DNA from: Candidatus Lloydbacteria bacterium RIFCSPLOWO2_02_FULL_54_12
GTDB lineage: Bacteria > Patescibacteriota > Minisyncoccia > Phycocordibacterales > UBA6899
NCBI GenBank assembly: GCA_001819095.1
Contig: MHLS01000016.1
Location: forward strand, 3,380 to 34,603
Direction: 5' to 3'
DNA: 31,224 nt
Shown here: positions 1-6,251 of the stretch, piece by piece
How positions within the stretch are numbered: the first letter of the stretch is position 1
Layout: every line of letters starts with the position of its first letter
Notes under the pieces: generated by a model
The model's input: only the letters and a program-made list of their open reading frames with translations
Databases searched by the model: none
What the model was told of the DNA's origin: nothing
Translations under genes and position numbers: made by a program

Positions 1-150
1 ACGAAAACGCAAAGCTTTTTCGTGCGGGACCAAGCAAGCTAACTGCTTTGCTTGCGTCGAGGAGTCGAAGCCCTTCTCCCTTATTTACGAGCGATTCTTA
101 TCGTGAGTAAATGGGAAAGGGGTACTGACCGCGTAACGGTCGAAGCGCGG
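1..150. other. Structured non-coding stretch at window start
   Basis: No gene is recognised here. Bases 71-121 form a long imperfect hairpin: the left arm includes CCCTT, TCCC and ATTTACGA, and the right arm TCGTGAGTAAAT, GGGAAAGGGG. A second, perfect 5-bp hairpin (GACCG/CGGTC) lies at 127-141. The right arm (AAATGGGAAAGGGGTACT) loosely resembles the reverse complement of the small hairpin unit at 3312, 4500 and 10795, so this may be a diverged relative. It could also be the end of something that begins outside the window. Confidence 0.35.
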
Positions 151-170
151 ATTTTCAATTCATATTGTGT

Positions 171-176
171 TATAAT
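171..176 (+). promoter_or_regulatory. Extended -10 box, leaderless DsrE-like gene
   Basis: TATAAT preceded by TGT (extended -10, TGN) lies 6 nt before the ATG at 183. With a usual 6-7-nt discriminator, transcription would start at the start codon itself. Confidence 0.6.
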
Positions 177-182
177 TCCATC

Positions 183-506
183 ATGAAACTTGGCATTATT
201 TTGCAATCAAACAACCCCGAACATGCGTGGAATGCATTTCGTCTCGGGATCACGACACTCAAAGCTGGTGGTCAAGCGGAGGTTTTTTTGATGAGCGAGG
301 GCTCCGAGCTCGACGCGATTGCCGATTCTACTAATTTCGACATCTCGGTAAAAGTGGCGGAGTTTAAGGGGTTGAAAGGGGAGATCTTTGCCTGTGGCAC
401 GTGCCTGAAACTTCGGAATAAAGAAGAGAGTGGCATCTGTCCCGTTTCCACCATGTCTGACTTGCTCAAGATGATTGAGACGTCGGATAAGGTTGTCACG
501 TTTTGA
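183..506 (+). CDS. DsrE/DsrF-like family protein
   Basis: The protein is 107 aa, a single compact alpha/beta domain. The N-terminus MKLGIILQSNNPEHAWNAFR and the C-terminal pattern ACGTCL...GICPVSTMSDL...SDKVVTF are typical of cytosolic DsrE-like proteins. The two cysteines of the CGTC motif and the later Cys before PVSTM are candidates for sulfur or redox chemistry. An in-frame TTG at 165 would add six residues, but the -10 box lies inside that extension, so ATG 183 is chosen as a leaderless start. It sits 44 nt before the SHOCT membrane protein and may share its transcript. Its substrate cannot be read from the sequence; membership of the DsrE fold is fairly secure and the role in sulfur transfer is inference. 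Confidence 0.75.
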   Translation: MKLGIILQSNNPEHAWNAFRLGITTLKAGGQAEVFLMSEGSELDAIADSTNFDISVKVAEFKGLKGEIFACGTCLKLRNKEESGICPVSTMSDLLKMIETSDKVVTF

Positions 507-550
507 ATTTTGGTGAGCATCGCAATCATTAACAACTAATTCACAAATTT

Positions 551-796
551 ATGATGGATTTTGGATACGGGTATATGGGCGGTTTTGGTTCGATCTTTAT
601 GTTGCTCTTTTGGGGACTCGTTATCTGGGGAATTATCTCAGTAGCACGAATAGGCTTTGGTGGCGGCCACGGATGCGGGCATAATCATAGTGATAGTACA
701 CCGGCAAAATCACCGCTCGATATTTTAAAAGAGCGCTACGCCAAGGGCGAGATTGATAAAAAGGAATTTGAGGAAAGGAAAAAGGATCTCCAATAG
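551..796 (+). CDS. SHOCT-domain small membrane protein
   Basis: The protein is 81 aa. A Gly/Tyr-rich N-terminus leads into one transmembrane helix (about residues 14-34), a Gly/His/Cys-rich linker (GGGHGCGHNHSD) that could bind a metal, and a C-terminal SHOCT motif (SPLDILKERYAKGEIDKKEFEERKKDL). SHOCT is a short two-helix motif found at the ends of many bacterial membrane proteins and usually thought to mediate oligomerisation. Two ATGs (551 and 554) are possible and no Shine-Dalgarno is visible. The gene follows the DsrE-like gene by 44 nt. An imperfect stem-loop followed by TTTT lies just after the stop (about 797-830) and may be a weak terminator. Confidence 0.75.
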   Translation: MMDFGYGYMGGFGSIFMLLFWGLVIWGIISVARIGFGGGHGCGHNHSDSTPAKSPLDILKERYAKGEIDKKEFEERKKDLQ

Positions 797-837
797 TGAC
801 ACGGTAGGATATCGTTCCTGTATCACTTTTATCACTA

Positions 838-869
838 TTTAAGAAAAATGGTGCGCTCGAGACGCGTCG
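838..869 (+). repeat. Direct repeat, copy 1 (about 32 bp)
   Basis: This copy matches 1097-1128 at 31 of 32 positions and begins TTTAAGAAAAATGGTGCG. Both copies follow a TCACTTTT run. The first part (TAAGAAAAATGG...) resembles the right arm and end of the small hairpin unit at 3312-3368, so these may be solo half-copies. The repeat holds the upstream ATG (848) that extends the next ORF artificially. Confidence 0.7.
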
Positions 870-877
870 AGACAACC

Positions 878-1048
878 ATGAAATCAAAGTATCATATATG
901 TGTATGGGTGATAGTGGCCACGATAGTTGCGGGCGGTTTCGTGTATCTCGTTCAGAAAAATACTACCCCTCCAGTTTCGTCGGAGCAGACAGAAAATCCT
1001 ATCTACGGACACGTTAAAACCTACGCACCAACACATTTTGGTCTCTAG
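878..1048 (+). CDS. Tiny single-pass membrane protein, unknown
   Basis: The protein is 56 aa: a short basic N-terminus, one hydrophobic helix (about residues 7-24, VWVIVATIVAGGFVYLV) and a polar tail that would lie outside the membrane. I chose ATG 878 rather than the in-frame ATG at 848 because the latter lies within a repeat also found at 1097, where it does not precede this gene. No Shine-Dalgarno is evident. No family is recognised. The ORF is bracketed by the two copies of the direct repeat, so the whole segment could be a duplicated or moved unit. It may not be a real gene. Confidence 0.4.
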   Translation: MKSKYHICVWVIVATIVAGGFVYLVQKNTTPPVSSEQTENPIYGHVKTYAPTHFGL

Positions 1049-1096
1049 AATTCTCAACGAAGTGGCCGCATGAAATCCTGGTACTCGGTGTCACTT

Positions 1097-1128
1097 TTTA
1101 AGAAAAATGGTGCGCTCGAGACGCATCG
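1097..1128 (+). repeat. Direct repeat, copy 2 (about 32 bp)
   Basis: The second copy lies 259 bp after the first, with one difference (position 1125, A for G). It sits just upstream of the ASCH gene promoter. A short inverted repeat, CAACGA near 1055 and TCGTTG near 1126-1131, encloses this segment. Confidence 0.7.
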
Positions 1129-1139
1129 TTGAAGTATGC

Positions 1140-1145
1140 TAAAAT
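1140..1145 (+). promoter_or_regulatory. Extended -10 box for the ASCH-Nudix operon
   Basis: TAAAAT preceded by TGC lies 9 nt before ATG 1155. The spacing implies a leaderless or nearly leaderless mRNA. The smc gene has the same TGC-TAAAAT box. Confidence 0.55.
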
Positions 1146-1154
1146 ACCGCCATC

Positions 1155-1493
1155 ATGAAAAAGTGGACACTTCGTTTTCGTGCCGTTGATAAGGCCAATT
1201 TCTTTGAGATCAAGAACGGCCTAAAACTTGTGGAGACTCGTGCCGCGACGTTGAAGTATCGACAAATCAAGAGGGGCGACATACTGGTGATTGTCTGCGG
1301 CAAATTTCGCCTTCAAAAGAAGGTCCAACGGGCACGCCTTTTCGGATCGATCGGAGCAATGACGAAACGGATACCTTATCGCAAGATTATGCCGTCCGCC
1401 AGATCGTTGGGCGAGGTGCGCCAAGCCTACTATTCTTATAACGGCTATCGCGAAAAGCTGAAGAAATACGGCGTTATAGCTCTTGATCTATAA
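1155..1493 (+). CDS. ASCH-domain protein
   Basis: The protein is 112 aa, one PUA-like ASCH domain. Visible hallmarks are a beta-strand start (WTLRFRAVDKANFFEIKNGLK), the substrate-pocket pattern with K and E-R (KLVETRAA), the turn RQIKRGDILVI and a C-terminal YGVIALDL strand. ASCH domains bind RNA or modified nucleosides, and some hydrolyse acylated cytidines; which applies here is not known. It leads an apparent operon: the Nudix gene starts 6 nt after its stop, and a third gene overlaps that. The company of a Nudix hydrolase suggests nucleotide or nucleoside clean-up, which is inference only. Confidence 0.75.
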   Translation: MKKWTLRFRAVDKANFFEIKNGLKLVETRAATLKYRQIKRGDILVIVCGKFRLQKKVQRARLFGSIGAMTKRIPYRKIMPSARSLGEVRQAYYSYNGYREKLKKYGVIALDL

Positions 1494-1499
1494 CTATCC

Positions 1500-2006
1500 A
1501 TGAGCGAAATACTCGATCTAGTGAATGAAAACGACGAGGTCGTCGGGCAAATGGAGCGTGACCTTGTGTATGCGAAGCACTTGAGCAACCTTCGGGTGAT
1601 CAACGCCTTTCTCGTTAGTGATGAGGGAAAGATCTGGGTCCCGAAACGCGCAGCCTCCAAGAGAGTCTTCCCTTTAGGCTTGGACATGAGCGTCGGCGGC
1701 CACGTTGAAACGGGGGAGGATTACGATGTCACTTTCGCTCGAGAGACGATGGAAGAGTTGAATATCGACACACAGAAATTGCCGTGGAGACTATTGGGCA
1801 AATTGAACCCCCACGAACATCACACTTCCGCATTCATGCAGGTATATGAGATACGGAGCAACGAGACGCCGAATTACAATACCGGCGATTTTGTCGGCTA
1901 CGAGTGGCTTTCGCCCGAAGAGATCCTGGAAAAGAAGAAGGCGGGTGTGTATATGAAAGACGATCTGCCCAGACTGGTCAGAATTTTTTATCCTCCCACC
2001 GCATGA
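1500..2006 (+). CDS. Nudix hydrolase
   Basis: The protein is 168 aa. The Nudix box runs from G67 to I89 with E73, R81-E82 and E85-E86 in place; the last box glycine is replaced by Asn (N88). The overall build (MSEILDLVNENDEVVGQMER at the N-terminus, then a beta-rich core and PFxLDMSVGGHVETGE) resembles the YfcD/isopentenyl-diphosphate-isomerase-like branch, but the catalytic features needed for isomerase activity are not evident. It should hydrolyse a nucleoside diphosphate linked to another group with Mg2+; the substrate is unknown. It lies 6 nt after the ASCH gene and its TGA overlaps the ATG of the next gene (ATGA), so translation of the three is probably coupled. Confidence 0.85.
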   Translation: MSEILDLVNENDEVVGQMERDLVYAKHLSNLRVINAFLVSDEGKIWVPKRAASKRVFPLGLDMSVGGHVETGEDYDVTFARETMEELNIDTQKLPWRLLGKLNPHEHHTSAFMQVYEIRSNETPNYNTGDFVGYEWLSPEEILEKKKAGVYMKDDLPRLVRIFYPPTA

Positions 2007-2599
2007 TTCTTTCTCTCGACAAGACGGAACTCTCACGGTTAAACAGGGACGCCTGCATCCAGGCGATTCTCGAGCGTCGCAGAAGTATCCGCGAACATCG
2101 CGACCAGAAAGGAGACGACCGCTGTTTTTTTGACGATTACCTCGTCTGGCAGTGGCTTTCGGGTTCGCCTTCGGAGCCAAAAGTAGTTCTACCCGAAAAG
2201 GGTATGAGGGAGTGCGTGCTTTTTTACGAACATCGTCGCGCCGAGGCCGCGGATCCCGCACCCGAAGATGCAATCTTGGAGAGTGTACATTGGGACGATG
2301 ATCTTCCGTCGAAAGGACTTCCGGAGTTGCACGCGGAACTCCTCCACATCCAAGAGGCGATCCGTCTGCATCGGGACATAGCCAAAGAGAAGAGGAGCGC
2401 GGACGACGATCGGGCTCTGTACGGTGTACTCCCCGAGAAGGCCCCTGCCGATTTTCGCTTGCCGCCCAAAGAGGAGTTTTTGGGCGAAGCGCGTGCACCG
2501 CGGGCGGGTTGCCCCACTTTCTGGAGGAGTCACGCCGATTGTGGCGTCCAGCGGCATGATTACCACAAATGGGGTCCGTGCAAAGAGTCCCCTGCGTGA
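2003..2599 (+). CDS. Unknown charged protein coupled to Nudix gene
   Basis: The protein is 198 aa and I do not recognise the family. The start ATG 2003 overlaps the Nudix stop by four bases (ATGA). The longer in-frame ORF from 1904 would lie inside the Nudix gene and is rejected. The protein is hydrophilic, rich in Arg, Glu and Asp, with no signal or membrane segment. Notable stretches are an Arg/Glu-rich helix near residues 9-37 (NRDACIQAILERRRSIREHR), DDYLVWQWLSG, a helical region with ELHAELLHIQEAIRLHRDIAKEK, and a Cys/His-containing C-terminus (GCPTF...HADCGVQRHDYHKWGPC) that could bind a metal. Its tight coupling to ASCH and Nudix genes suggests a shared pathway. Confidence 0.65.
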   Translation: MILSLDKTELSRLNRDACIQAILERRRSIREHRDQKGDDRCFFDDYLVWQWLSGSPSEPKVVLPEKGMRECVLFYEHRRAEAADPAPEDAILESVHWDDDLPSKGLPELHAELLHIQEAIRLHRDIAKEKRSADDDRALYGVLPEKAPADFRLPPKEEFLGEARAPRAGCPTFWRSHADCGVQRHDYHKWGPCKESPA

Positions 2600-2627
2600 T
2601 TGACAAAACCCATAAGGAAGATAACTT
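2600..2627 (+). promoter_or_regulatory. Promoter of the YjbQ-family gene
   Basis: TTGACA (2600-2605), 16-bp spacer, TAACTT (2622-2627). It begins directly after the stop of the previous gene. The leader carries a clear AAGGAGA Shine-Dalgarno before ATG 2678. Confidence 0.55.
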
Positions 2628-2677
2628 GGTGAGAGTATGTTCTTGGAGCGTTTTGTTTTTAGCAAAAGGAGAGCTCG

Positions 2678-3202
2678 ATGGTTTCACCGGTACAGCCCAT
2701 TTCATGGCGGGACATCACGATCGAGACCGCACACAAGGATGAGATACTGATACGAGCGAGTGATTTGCGGGCGACCGTCGATCCCGGTATCAAATGGAAA
2801 GATCTCACGAACGAGATTACGCATGTCGTTGCGCACTCGAAGATACGGGAAGGCGTGGTCTTGGCGCTAAGCCGCCATACGACCACCGCGCTTATCGTGA
2901 ACGAGAACGAAGAAGGGCTGGTGGAGCACGACATACCGCGTTTTCTCGAGCGGCTTTGTCTTACGGGCGTGCCGTACGTGCACGACAGGGAAGAGCGTCT
3001 GCGCTCGATGTTGAACGAGCCGGCGAACGGCGAAGCGCACATCCGGAGCGTTGCACTCGGTCTCTTTTCTCCGCCCGTCGTCCTTGCCGTCAGCAACTAC
3101 AGGGTGCAATTGGGCACATGGCAGTCGCCGCTCTTTTTCGACTTTGATTCCGAGAATCGCCCCGCGCGTACGGTGGTCGTTCAGGTGCTTGGTATCCGAT
3201 AG
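2678..3202 (+). CDS. YjbQ/UPF0047 family protein
   Basis: The protein is 174 aa with the family signature throughout: SRHTTTALIVNENEEGLVEHD (HTTTA plus the acidic block), YVHD, the NEPANGEAHIRS motif and LGTWQSPLFFDFD, then a final VVVQVLG strand. Members form trimers around a bound metal ion, and some have weak thiamine-phosphate-synthase activity in vitro; the in vivo role is unsettled. About 30 extra residues precede the conserved core. The start is supported by AAGGAGA five bases before ATG 2678. It is a single-gene unit with its own promoter and a good intrinsic terminator at 3214-3240. Confidence 0.85.
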   Translation: MVSPVQPISWRDITIETAHKDEILIRASDLRATVDPGIKWKDLTNEITHVVAHSKIREGVVLALSRHTTTALIVNENEEGLVEHDIPRFLERLCLTGVPYVHDREERLRSMLNEPANGEAHIRSVALGLFSPPVVLAVSNYRVQLGTWQSPLFFDFDSENRPARTVVVQVLGIR

Positions 3203-3213
3203 CATGTTCGGAG

Positions 3214-3240
3214 AGTCCGCATTTTGCGGGCTTTTTCTTT
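3214..3240 (+). terminator. Intrinsic terminator after the YjbQ-family gene
   Basis: AGTCCGC-ATTTT-GCGGGCT stem-loop directly followed by a T-rich tract (TTTTTCTTT). Confidence 0.75.
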
Positions 3241-3262
3241 TGGGGCGCGCTTTGGCGTTGCA

Positions 3263-3403
3263 TGCAAGGTGTGAAGACATCCAACTTCTCCAAGGTCTCA
3301 CCTTGTAAAACACCACAGAGAGTACTTCCATTTTTCTAAGAGGACCACCTCTAAGAAAAATTGGTCGCCAAGGAGAGACCTTAGGTTGTCTTCACACCTT
3401 GTA
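3263..3403. repeat. Large palindrome C, copy 1, with inserted hairpin
   Basis: The outer arms are GCAAGGTGTGAAGACATCC and GGTTGTCTTCACACCTTGTA. Inside is a second stem (AAGGTCTCACCTTG with CAAGGAGAGACCTT). The same element, 84 bp long, occurs at 7989-8072. This copy is 141 bp because a 57-bp hairpin unit (3312-3368) sits in the apical loop between AAAAC and CAAGG. The two copies are otherwise nearly identical. Confidence 0.85.
3312..3368 (+). mobile_element. Small hairpin unit G1 inserted in palindrome C
   Basis: This is 57 bp, defined exactly by comparison with the insert-free copy at 7989-8072. It starts ACCAC, then GAGAGTACTTCCATTT, has a hairpin arm pair (TTTTTCTAAGAGG/CCTCTAAGAAAAA), and ends TTGGTCGC. 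The same start and end recur in units at 4500-4554 and 10795-10853. It has no coding capacity. Confidence 0.7.
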
Positions 3404-3501
3404 TTGAGACCCTGGACAGGGGCGGCCCCCCCCCCGAAGACTTCGGGGATCCTCAATTCTGTCACCACGGAAGACCGTGGACAGAATTGGGTCTTGCACA
3501 A
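3404..3501. other. Intergenic hairpins and C10 tract
   Basis: Within the 355-bp gap between the YjbQ-like and LAS-peptidase genes, this part holds a run of ten C (3426-3435) followed by a CCCCGAAG/CTTCGGGG hairpin, then a long stem-loop whose arms are CAATTCTGTC...CCACGG and CCGTGG...CAGAATTG (about 3453-3488). No coding ORF is supported. The second hairpin ends about 15 nt before the -35 box of the next gene. Confidence 0.6.
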
Positions 3502-3530
3502 TTGACTGCGGATGGTAGCGTAACTTATAG
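3502..3530 (+). promoter_or_regulatory. Promoter of the LAS-peptidase gene
   Basis: TTGACT (3502-3507), 17-bp spacer, TTATAG (3525-3530). A leader of about 20 nt carries a strong Shine-Dalgarno GAGGAGGT (3546-3553) four bases before ATG 3558. Confidence 0.6.
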
Positions 3531-3557
3531 ACAGTTCCATCCCACGAGGAGGTCACC

Positions 3558-4457
3558 ATGAAGCGTTTTGCGCTCGTTGCGCTTCCGCTTTGCGCCGCCC
3601 TCCTTTTCGGGGGAGCCTACGCGAGAGAAGGTGGAGAGGTTGCACATTCCGCCGTAAAAGGTCAGTGCAAAAAAGATGCAAAAGGCAAGTGTCTCAAGCC
3701 GACGGTGAAACCGAAGGCGAAAAAGAAACACCAGCCGATCGCGAAAGTTCCGCCGCGGATCCCGAAGGCATATACTCCGCCGCCCAGAGCCGATGCAAGA
3801 TTCCTTGCGATCGTCGATGCATACAAGCAATGCATGTACGGAGAGGGCGATGTGATTGAGCGTGCACTCGCGCTCAATCTTCTAGAGCGTGAGAGCGTAA
3901 TGCTCGGCGGTACGCCGGAGAAACTCGGGAACGAAGTGTGTCTTTCCGACGCACTCGGCCTCAAGCGCTACGAGACGCTCGCCGAGATCGAATCGGCCGG
4001 CGGGCGCGGCGAACTGGTCGAAGTCTTCCCGAGAGCGGGGCTCTCCATTGCGGACGACCTTCCCGCCGCACGTCGGTTCGCACGTCCGTGGGCGAGGGAT
4101 TATCTCCACTCGCTCGCGCGCGACCTTGAAGCGTACGCCGACAAAGAGGGGATAGTAAATCTCACCCCTTTTAAGATCGCGTCCATGGTACGCTCCTACA
4201 GCGATCAGCGTCGGCAGTGGAACTCTCCGGCATCGTGTAGGACGGAGATCTGCTCGACGCATACGACGGGTTCTGCGGTGGACATCTCGAACAACTTCTT
4301 TCACATGAACAAGAAAGAGCGCGCATGGCTCCGCGAACGTTTGCTCGAAGATCGCCGCAAGGGGAAGATCGTCATGATCGAAGAGCGGTTCCCGCCGCAT
4401 TTCCACATCTTCGTGCTCCCGACCGATTTCGTTCCCGGAAAACAAGCGCAGGAATGA
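3558..4457 (+). CDS. Secreted LAS-fold (M15/DUF5715-like) peptidase
   Basis: The protein is 299 aa. A signal peptide (MKRFALVALPLCAALLFGGAYA) is followed by a Lys/Pro-rich linker (about 35-78), then a helical region and a C-terminal metallopeptidase core. The core shows SYSDQRRQW, then H235-TTGSAV-D242 and H281-F-H283, the zinc-ligand and active-site layout of LAS enzymes (lysostaphin, D-Ala-D-Ala carboxypeptidase M15, hedgehog). The likely job is to cut cell-wall peptide outside the membrane. Four cysteines (C92, C128, C227, C232) could form disulfides in the exported protein. The start has the best Shine-Dalgarno in the window. Catalysis is inferred from motifs; a DUF5715-type annotation is equally possible. 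Confidence 0.7.
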   Translation: MKRFALVALPLCAALLFGGAYAREGGEVAHSAVKGQCKKDAKGKCLKPTVKPKAKKKHQPIAKVPPRIPKAYTPPPRADARFLAIVDAYKQCMYGEGDVIERALALNLLERESVMLGGTPEKLGNEVCLSDALGLKRYETLAEIESAGGRGELVEVFPRAGLSIADDLPAARRFARPWARDYLHSLARDLEAYADKEGIVNLTPFKIASMVRSYSDQRRQWNSPASCRTEICSTHTTGSAVDISNNFFHMNKKERAWLRERLLEDRRKGKIVMIEERFPPHFHIFVLPTDFVPGKQAQE

Positions 4458-4499
4458 CCCCGCCGAGATTTTTAAGGAGCGAAGCGACTATAAAAATCC

Positions 4500-4554
4500 A
4501 CCACGAGAGTACTTCCATTTCTCTTAGCGTGATACGCTAAGAGAAATGGGTCGC
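4500..4554 (+). mobile_element. Small hairpin unit G2
   Basis: This is a 55-bp unit with the same layout as G1: ACCAC, then GAGAGTACTTCCATTT, hairpin arms TCTCTTAGCGT/ACGCTAAGAGA, and the end GGGTCGC. Here it stands alone, between the LAS-peptidase stop and the terminator at 4578. No insert-free copy is available in the window to fix the borders, so they are taken from G1 and G3. Confidence 0.6.
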
Positions 4555-4577
4555 AGTGAGGTTGCGTCCACGCAAGC

Positions 4578-4604
4578 CCCCGTCTTAACAAGGCGGGGTT
4601 TTTT
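4578..4604 (+). terminator. Intrinsic terminator after LAS-peptidase gene
   Basis: CCCCGTCTT-AACA-AGGCGGGG stem-loop followed by seven T. It overlaps the stop codon of miaA, which converges from the other strand. Confidence 0.75.
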
Positions 4605-5491
4605 TACAGAAAGTTTTTCACCAGTCGCTCGGTTTTTGTGAGGTCGTTGCCCACCCAGCGGATGCGCTTCTCCTTTTTGAACCACGTCATCTGGCGTTTG
4701 GCGTATTGCCTGATAGCGGACTCGAGCCGGAGGAGGAATTCTTCTTTCGTCAGGGTGCCTTTTATGTGGTCGGCGCAATAGCGGTATTCGAGTCCTAGCG
4801 AGTGCATCCGTTTCACGCTGACGCCCTGTTTTACGAGGGAGCGCACCTCATCGAGCATCCCCGCTCTGATGCGTGCCAAAAGACGCTTGTGTATGCGTTT
4901 TGCGAGCAGTATTTTGGGAAGCGTGATCCCGATAAAGAGCGGGTCGTAGGGCGACACCGCCGTAAGAGGGGGCACATGCCCCAACGCGCGAGCGATCTCG
5001 ACGGCGCGGATCAGGCGGTGCGGATTGTTGCGGTCGATTCGGAGCGCGAAAGCGGGGTCAAGTCGTTTAAGGAGTGCGAAAAGCTTGGACGCAGTTTTCT
5101 TTTTCAACCGTTTTCGCAAGGCGGGATTGGGGGGCACGTTAGGCAATTGGAGCTTGTCCACAAGCGCTAAGATGTAAAATCCGGCCCCTCCGCAGATGAC
5201 GGGAAGTTTGCCCCTTCGAAGGATATCGCGGAGCGCGCGCTCGGCCATGGGGACGTAGTCTCCCACCGTGAAGACTTTTTTGGGAGATACGACGCTCAAG
5301 AGATGGTGTGGAACGCCGCGCATCTCTTTTTGCGTGATCTTTCCCGTCCCGATGTCCATGCCGCGGTAGACCTGCCGTGAGTCGGCCGAGATGATCTCGC
5401 CCCCGAATTTTCTTGCGAGTTTGACCGCAAGCGCGCTCTTTCCCGAGGCGGTCGGTCCGACGATGACGACGATTTTCGGCCGCTTTTCCAC
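4604..5491 (-). CDS. miaA: tRNA dimethylallyltransferase MiaA
   Basis: The protein is 295 aa if started at GTG 5491. The P-loop GPTASGKS (residues 12-19), the ISADSRQVYRGMDIGTGK block, HHLLSVVSP and GGAGFYI are all present, followed by the family's C-terminal core ending RQYAKRQMTWFKKEKRIRWV. MiaA transfers dimethylallyl to N6 of A37 in tRNAs reading UNN codons. The upstream in-frame extension (to 5863) is rejected: it has no family similarity, overlaps the peroxiredoxin gene, and contains the -10 box TATACT (5506-5501), which lies 9 nt before the GTG, so the mRNA is probably leaderless. It is divergent from the peroxiredoxin gene and converges on the LAS-peptidase gene. Confidence 0.93.
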   Translation of the reverse strand: MEKRPKIVVIVGPTASGKSALAVKLARKFGGEIISADSRQVYRGMDIGTGKITQKEMRGVPHHLLSVVSPKKVFTVGDYVPMAERALRDILRRGKLPVICGGAGFYILALVDKLQLPNVPPNPALRKRLKKKTASKLFALLKRLDPAFALRIDRNNPHRLIRAVEIARALGHVPPLTAVSPYDPLFIGITLPKILLAKRIHKRLLARIRAGMLDEVRSLVKQGVSVKRMHSLGLEYRYCADHIKGTLTKEEFLLRLESAIRQYAKRQMTWFKKEKRIRWVGNDLTKTERLVKNFL

Positions 5492-5500
5492 GATGCCGGT

Positions 5501-5506
5501 AGTATA
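5501..5506 (-). promoter_or_regulatory. -10 box of miaA
   Basis: TATACT on the minus strand, 9 nt before the GTG start; a weak -35 (TTCCAA) is 17 bp upstream. Confidence 0.45.
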
Positions 5507-5513
5507 GTCTTTT

Positions 5514-5541
5514 TTGGAATAATTTGGAAAAATGCTATAAT
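5514..5541 (+). promoter_or_regulatory. Promoter of the peroxiredoxin gene
   Basis: TTGGAA (5514-5519), 16-bp spacer, TATAAT (5536-5541) preceded by TGC. Predicted leader is about 30 nt, A/C-rich (ending ACAACAAC) and without a Shine-Dalgarno. It overlaps the divergent miaA promoter region. Confidence 0.6.
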
Positions 5542-5578
5542 TTGCATATACGATTATTCGATTTTCACACACAACAAC

Positions 5579-6184
5579 ATGCACAACGAAGAGAAGAAAG
5601 CACTCGCTGTCGGCGCCGAACTCCCCGCTCTCCATCTCGTCGCCTATGATCCGAAGAAGGACAAGGAGGTGACACTCCGCACGGAAGACTACAGGGGAAA
5701 GAAGTGGCTTATCTTTTTTTTCTACCCCGCGGACTTCACCTTTATCTGCCCGACCGAGTTGAAAGAGATGGCCCAGCGTTATCCGGAGATCGAGAAGGAG
5801 GGCGCCGAAGTGCTCTCTGTTTCGACGGACACGGTCTTTGTGCACAAGGCATGGCACGATCACTCCGACGCCATAAAGAACGTGCAGTTTCCGATGGTTG
5901 CCGATCCGACGGGGAAGTTGGCGAGATTGTTCGGGACCTATATCCCCGAGGGTGGTGACGCGGGACTATCTCTCCGCGGAACTTTCATCGTCGATCCTGA
6001 CGGCATTGTGAAGACGATGGAGATCCACGACAATTCAATCGGCCGCAACGCCGGCGAACTGGTCCGCAAATTGAAAGCAGCGAAATTCGTCCGCGACAAC
6101 GGCGGCGTGCAGGTGTGTCCCGCAAGCTGGGAACCCGGCGAATCGACGCTCAAACCGGGGATGGATCTTGTCGGAAAGATATAG
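5579..6184 (+). CDS. 2-Cys peroxiredoxin (AhpC/TSA family)
   Basis: The protein is 201 aa. The peroxidatic site reads FYPADFTFICPTE with C57, and the resolving Cys C180 lies in VCPASWEPG, giving the typical 2-Cys pair. Thr54 and the conserved Arg in LRGTFIVDPDG complete the active site. It reduces hydrogen peroxide and organic hydroperoxides in the cytosol. No AhpF or dedicated reductase is nearby, so its electron donor must be elsewhere. It is a monocistronic unit with its own extended -10 promoter. The start is the first ATG of the conserved domain; there is no Shine-Dalgarno. Confidence 0.93.
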   Translation: MHNEEKKALAVGAELPALHLVAYDPKKDKEVTLRTEDYRGKKWLIFFFYPADFTFICPTELKEMAQRYPEIEKEGAEVLSVSTDTVFVHKAWHDHSDAIKNVQFPMVADPTGKLARLFGTYIPEGGDAGLSLRGTFIVDPDGIVKTMEIHDNSIGRNAGELVRKLKAAKFVRDNGGVQVCPASWEPGESTLKPGMDLVGKI

Positions 6185-6251
6185 ACCTGATTCAGCCGAG
6201 CACCATTTTCGACTCGCATTGAGGAAGGTTTTGTTGTGTGAAATGCGCGGA

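Noticed and set aside
848..877. Start of the tiny membrane protein at ATG 848
   Set aside because: This ATG is part of a repeat that also occurs at 1097, where it does not lead a homologous gene.
1791..2705. A 304-codon minus-strand ORF opposite the Nudix operon
   Set aside because: Its translation is Arg/Pro-rich and featureless, and it covers well-supported genes on the other strand.
3263..3403. CRISPR-like repeat array
   Set aside because: The repeats are inverted arms of palindromes, not regularly spaced direct repeats with unique spacers; no cas gene is present.
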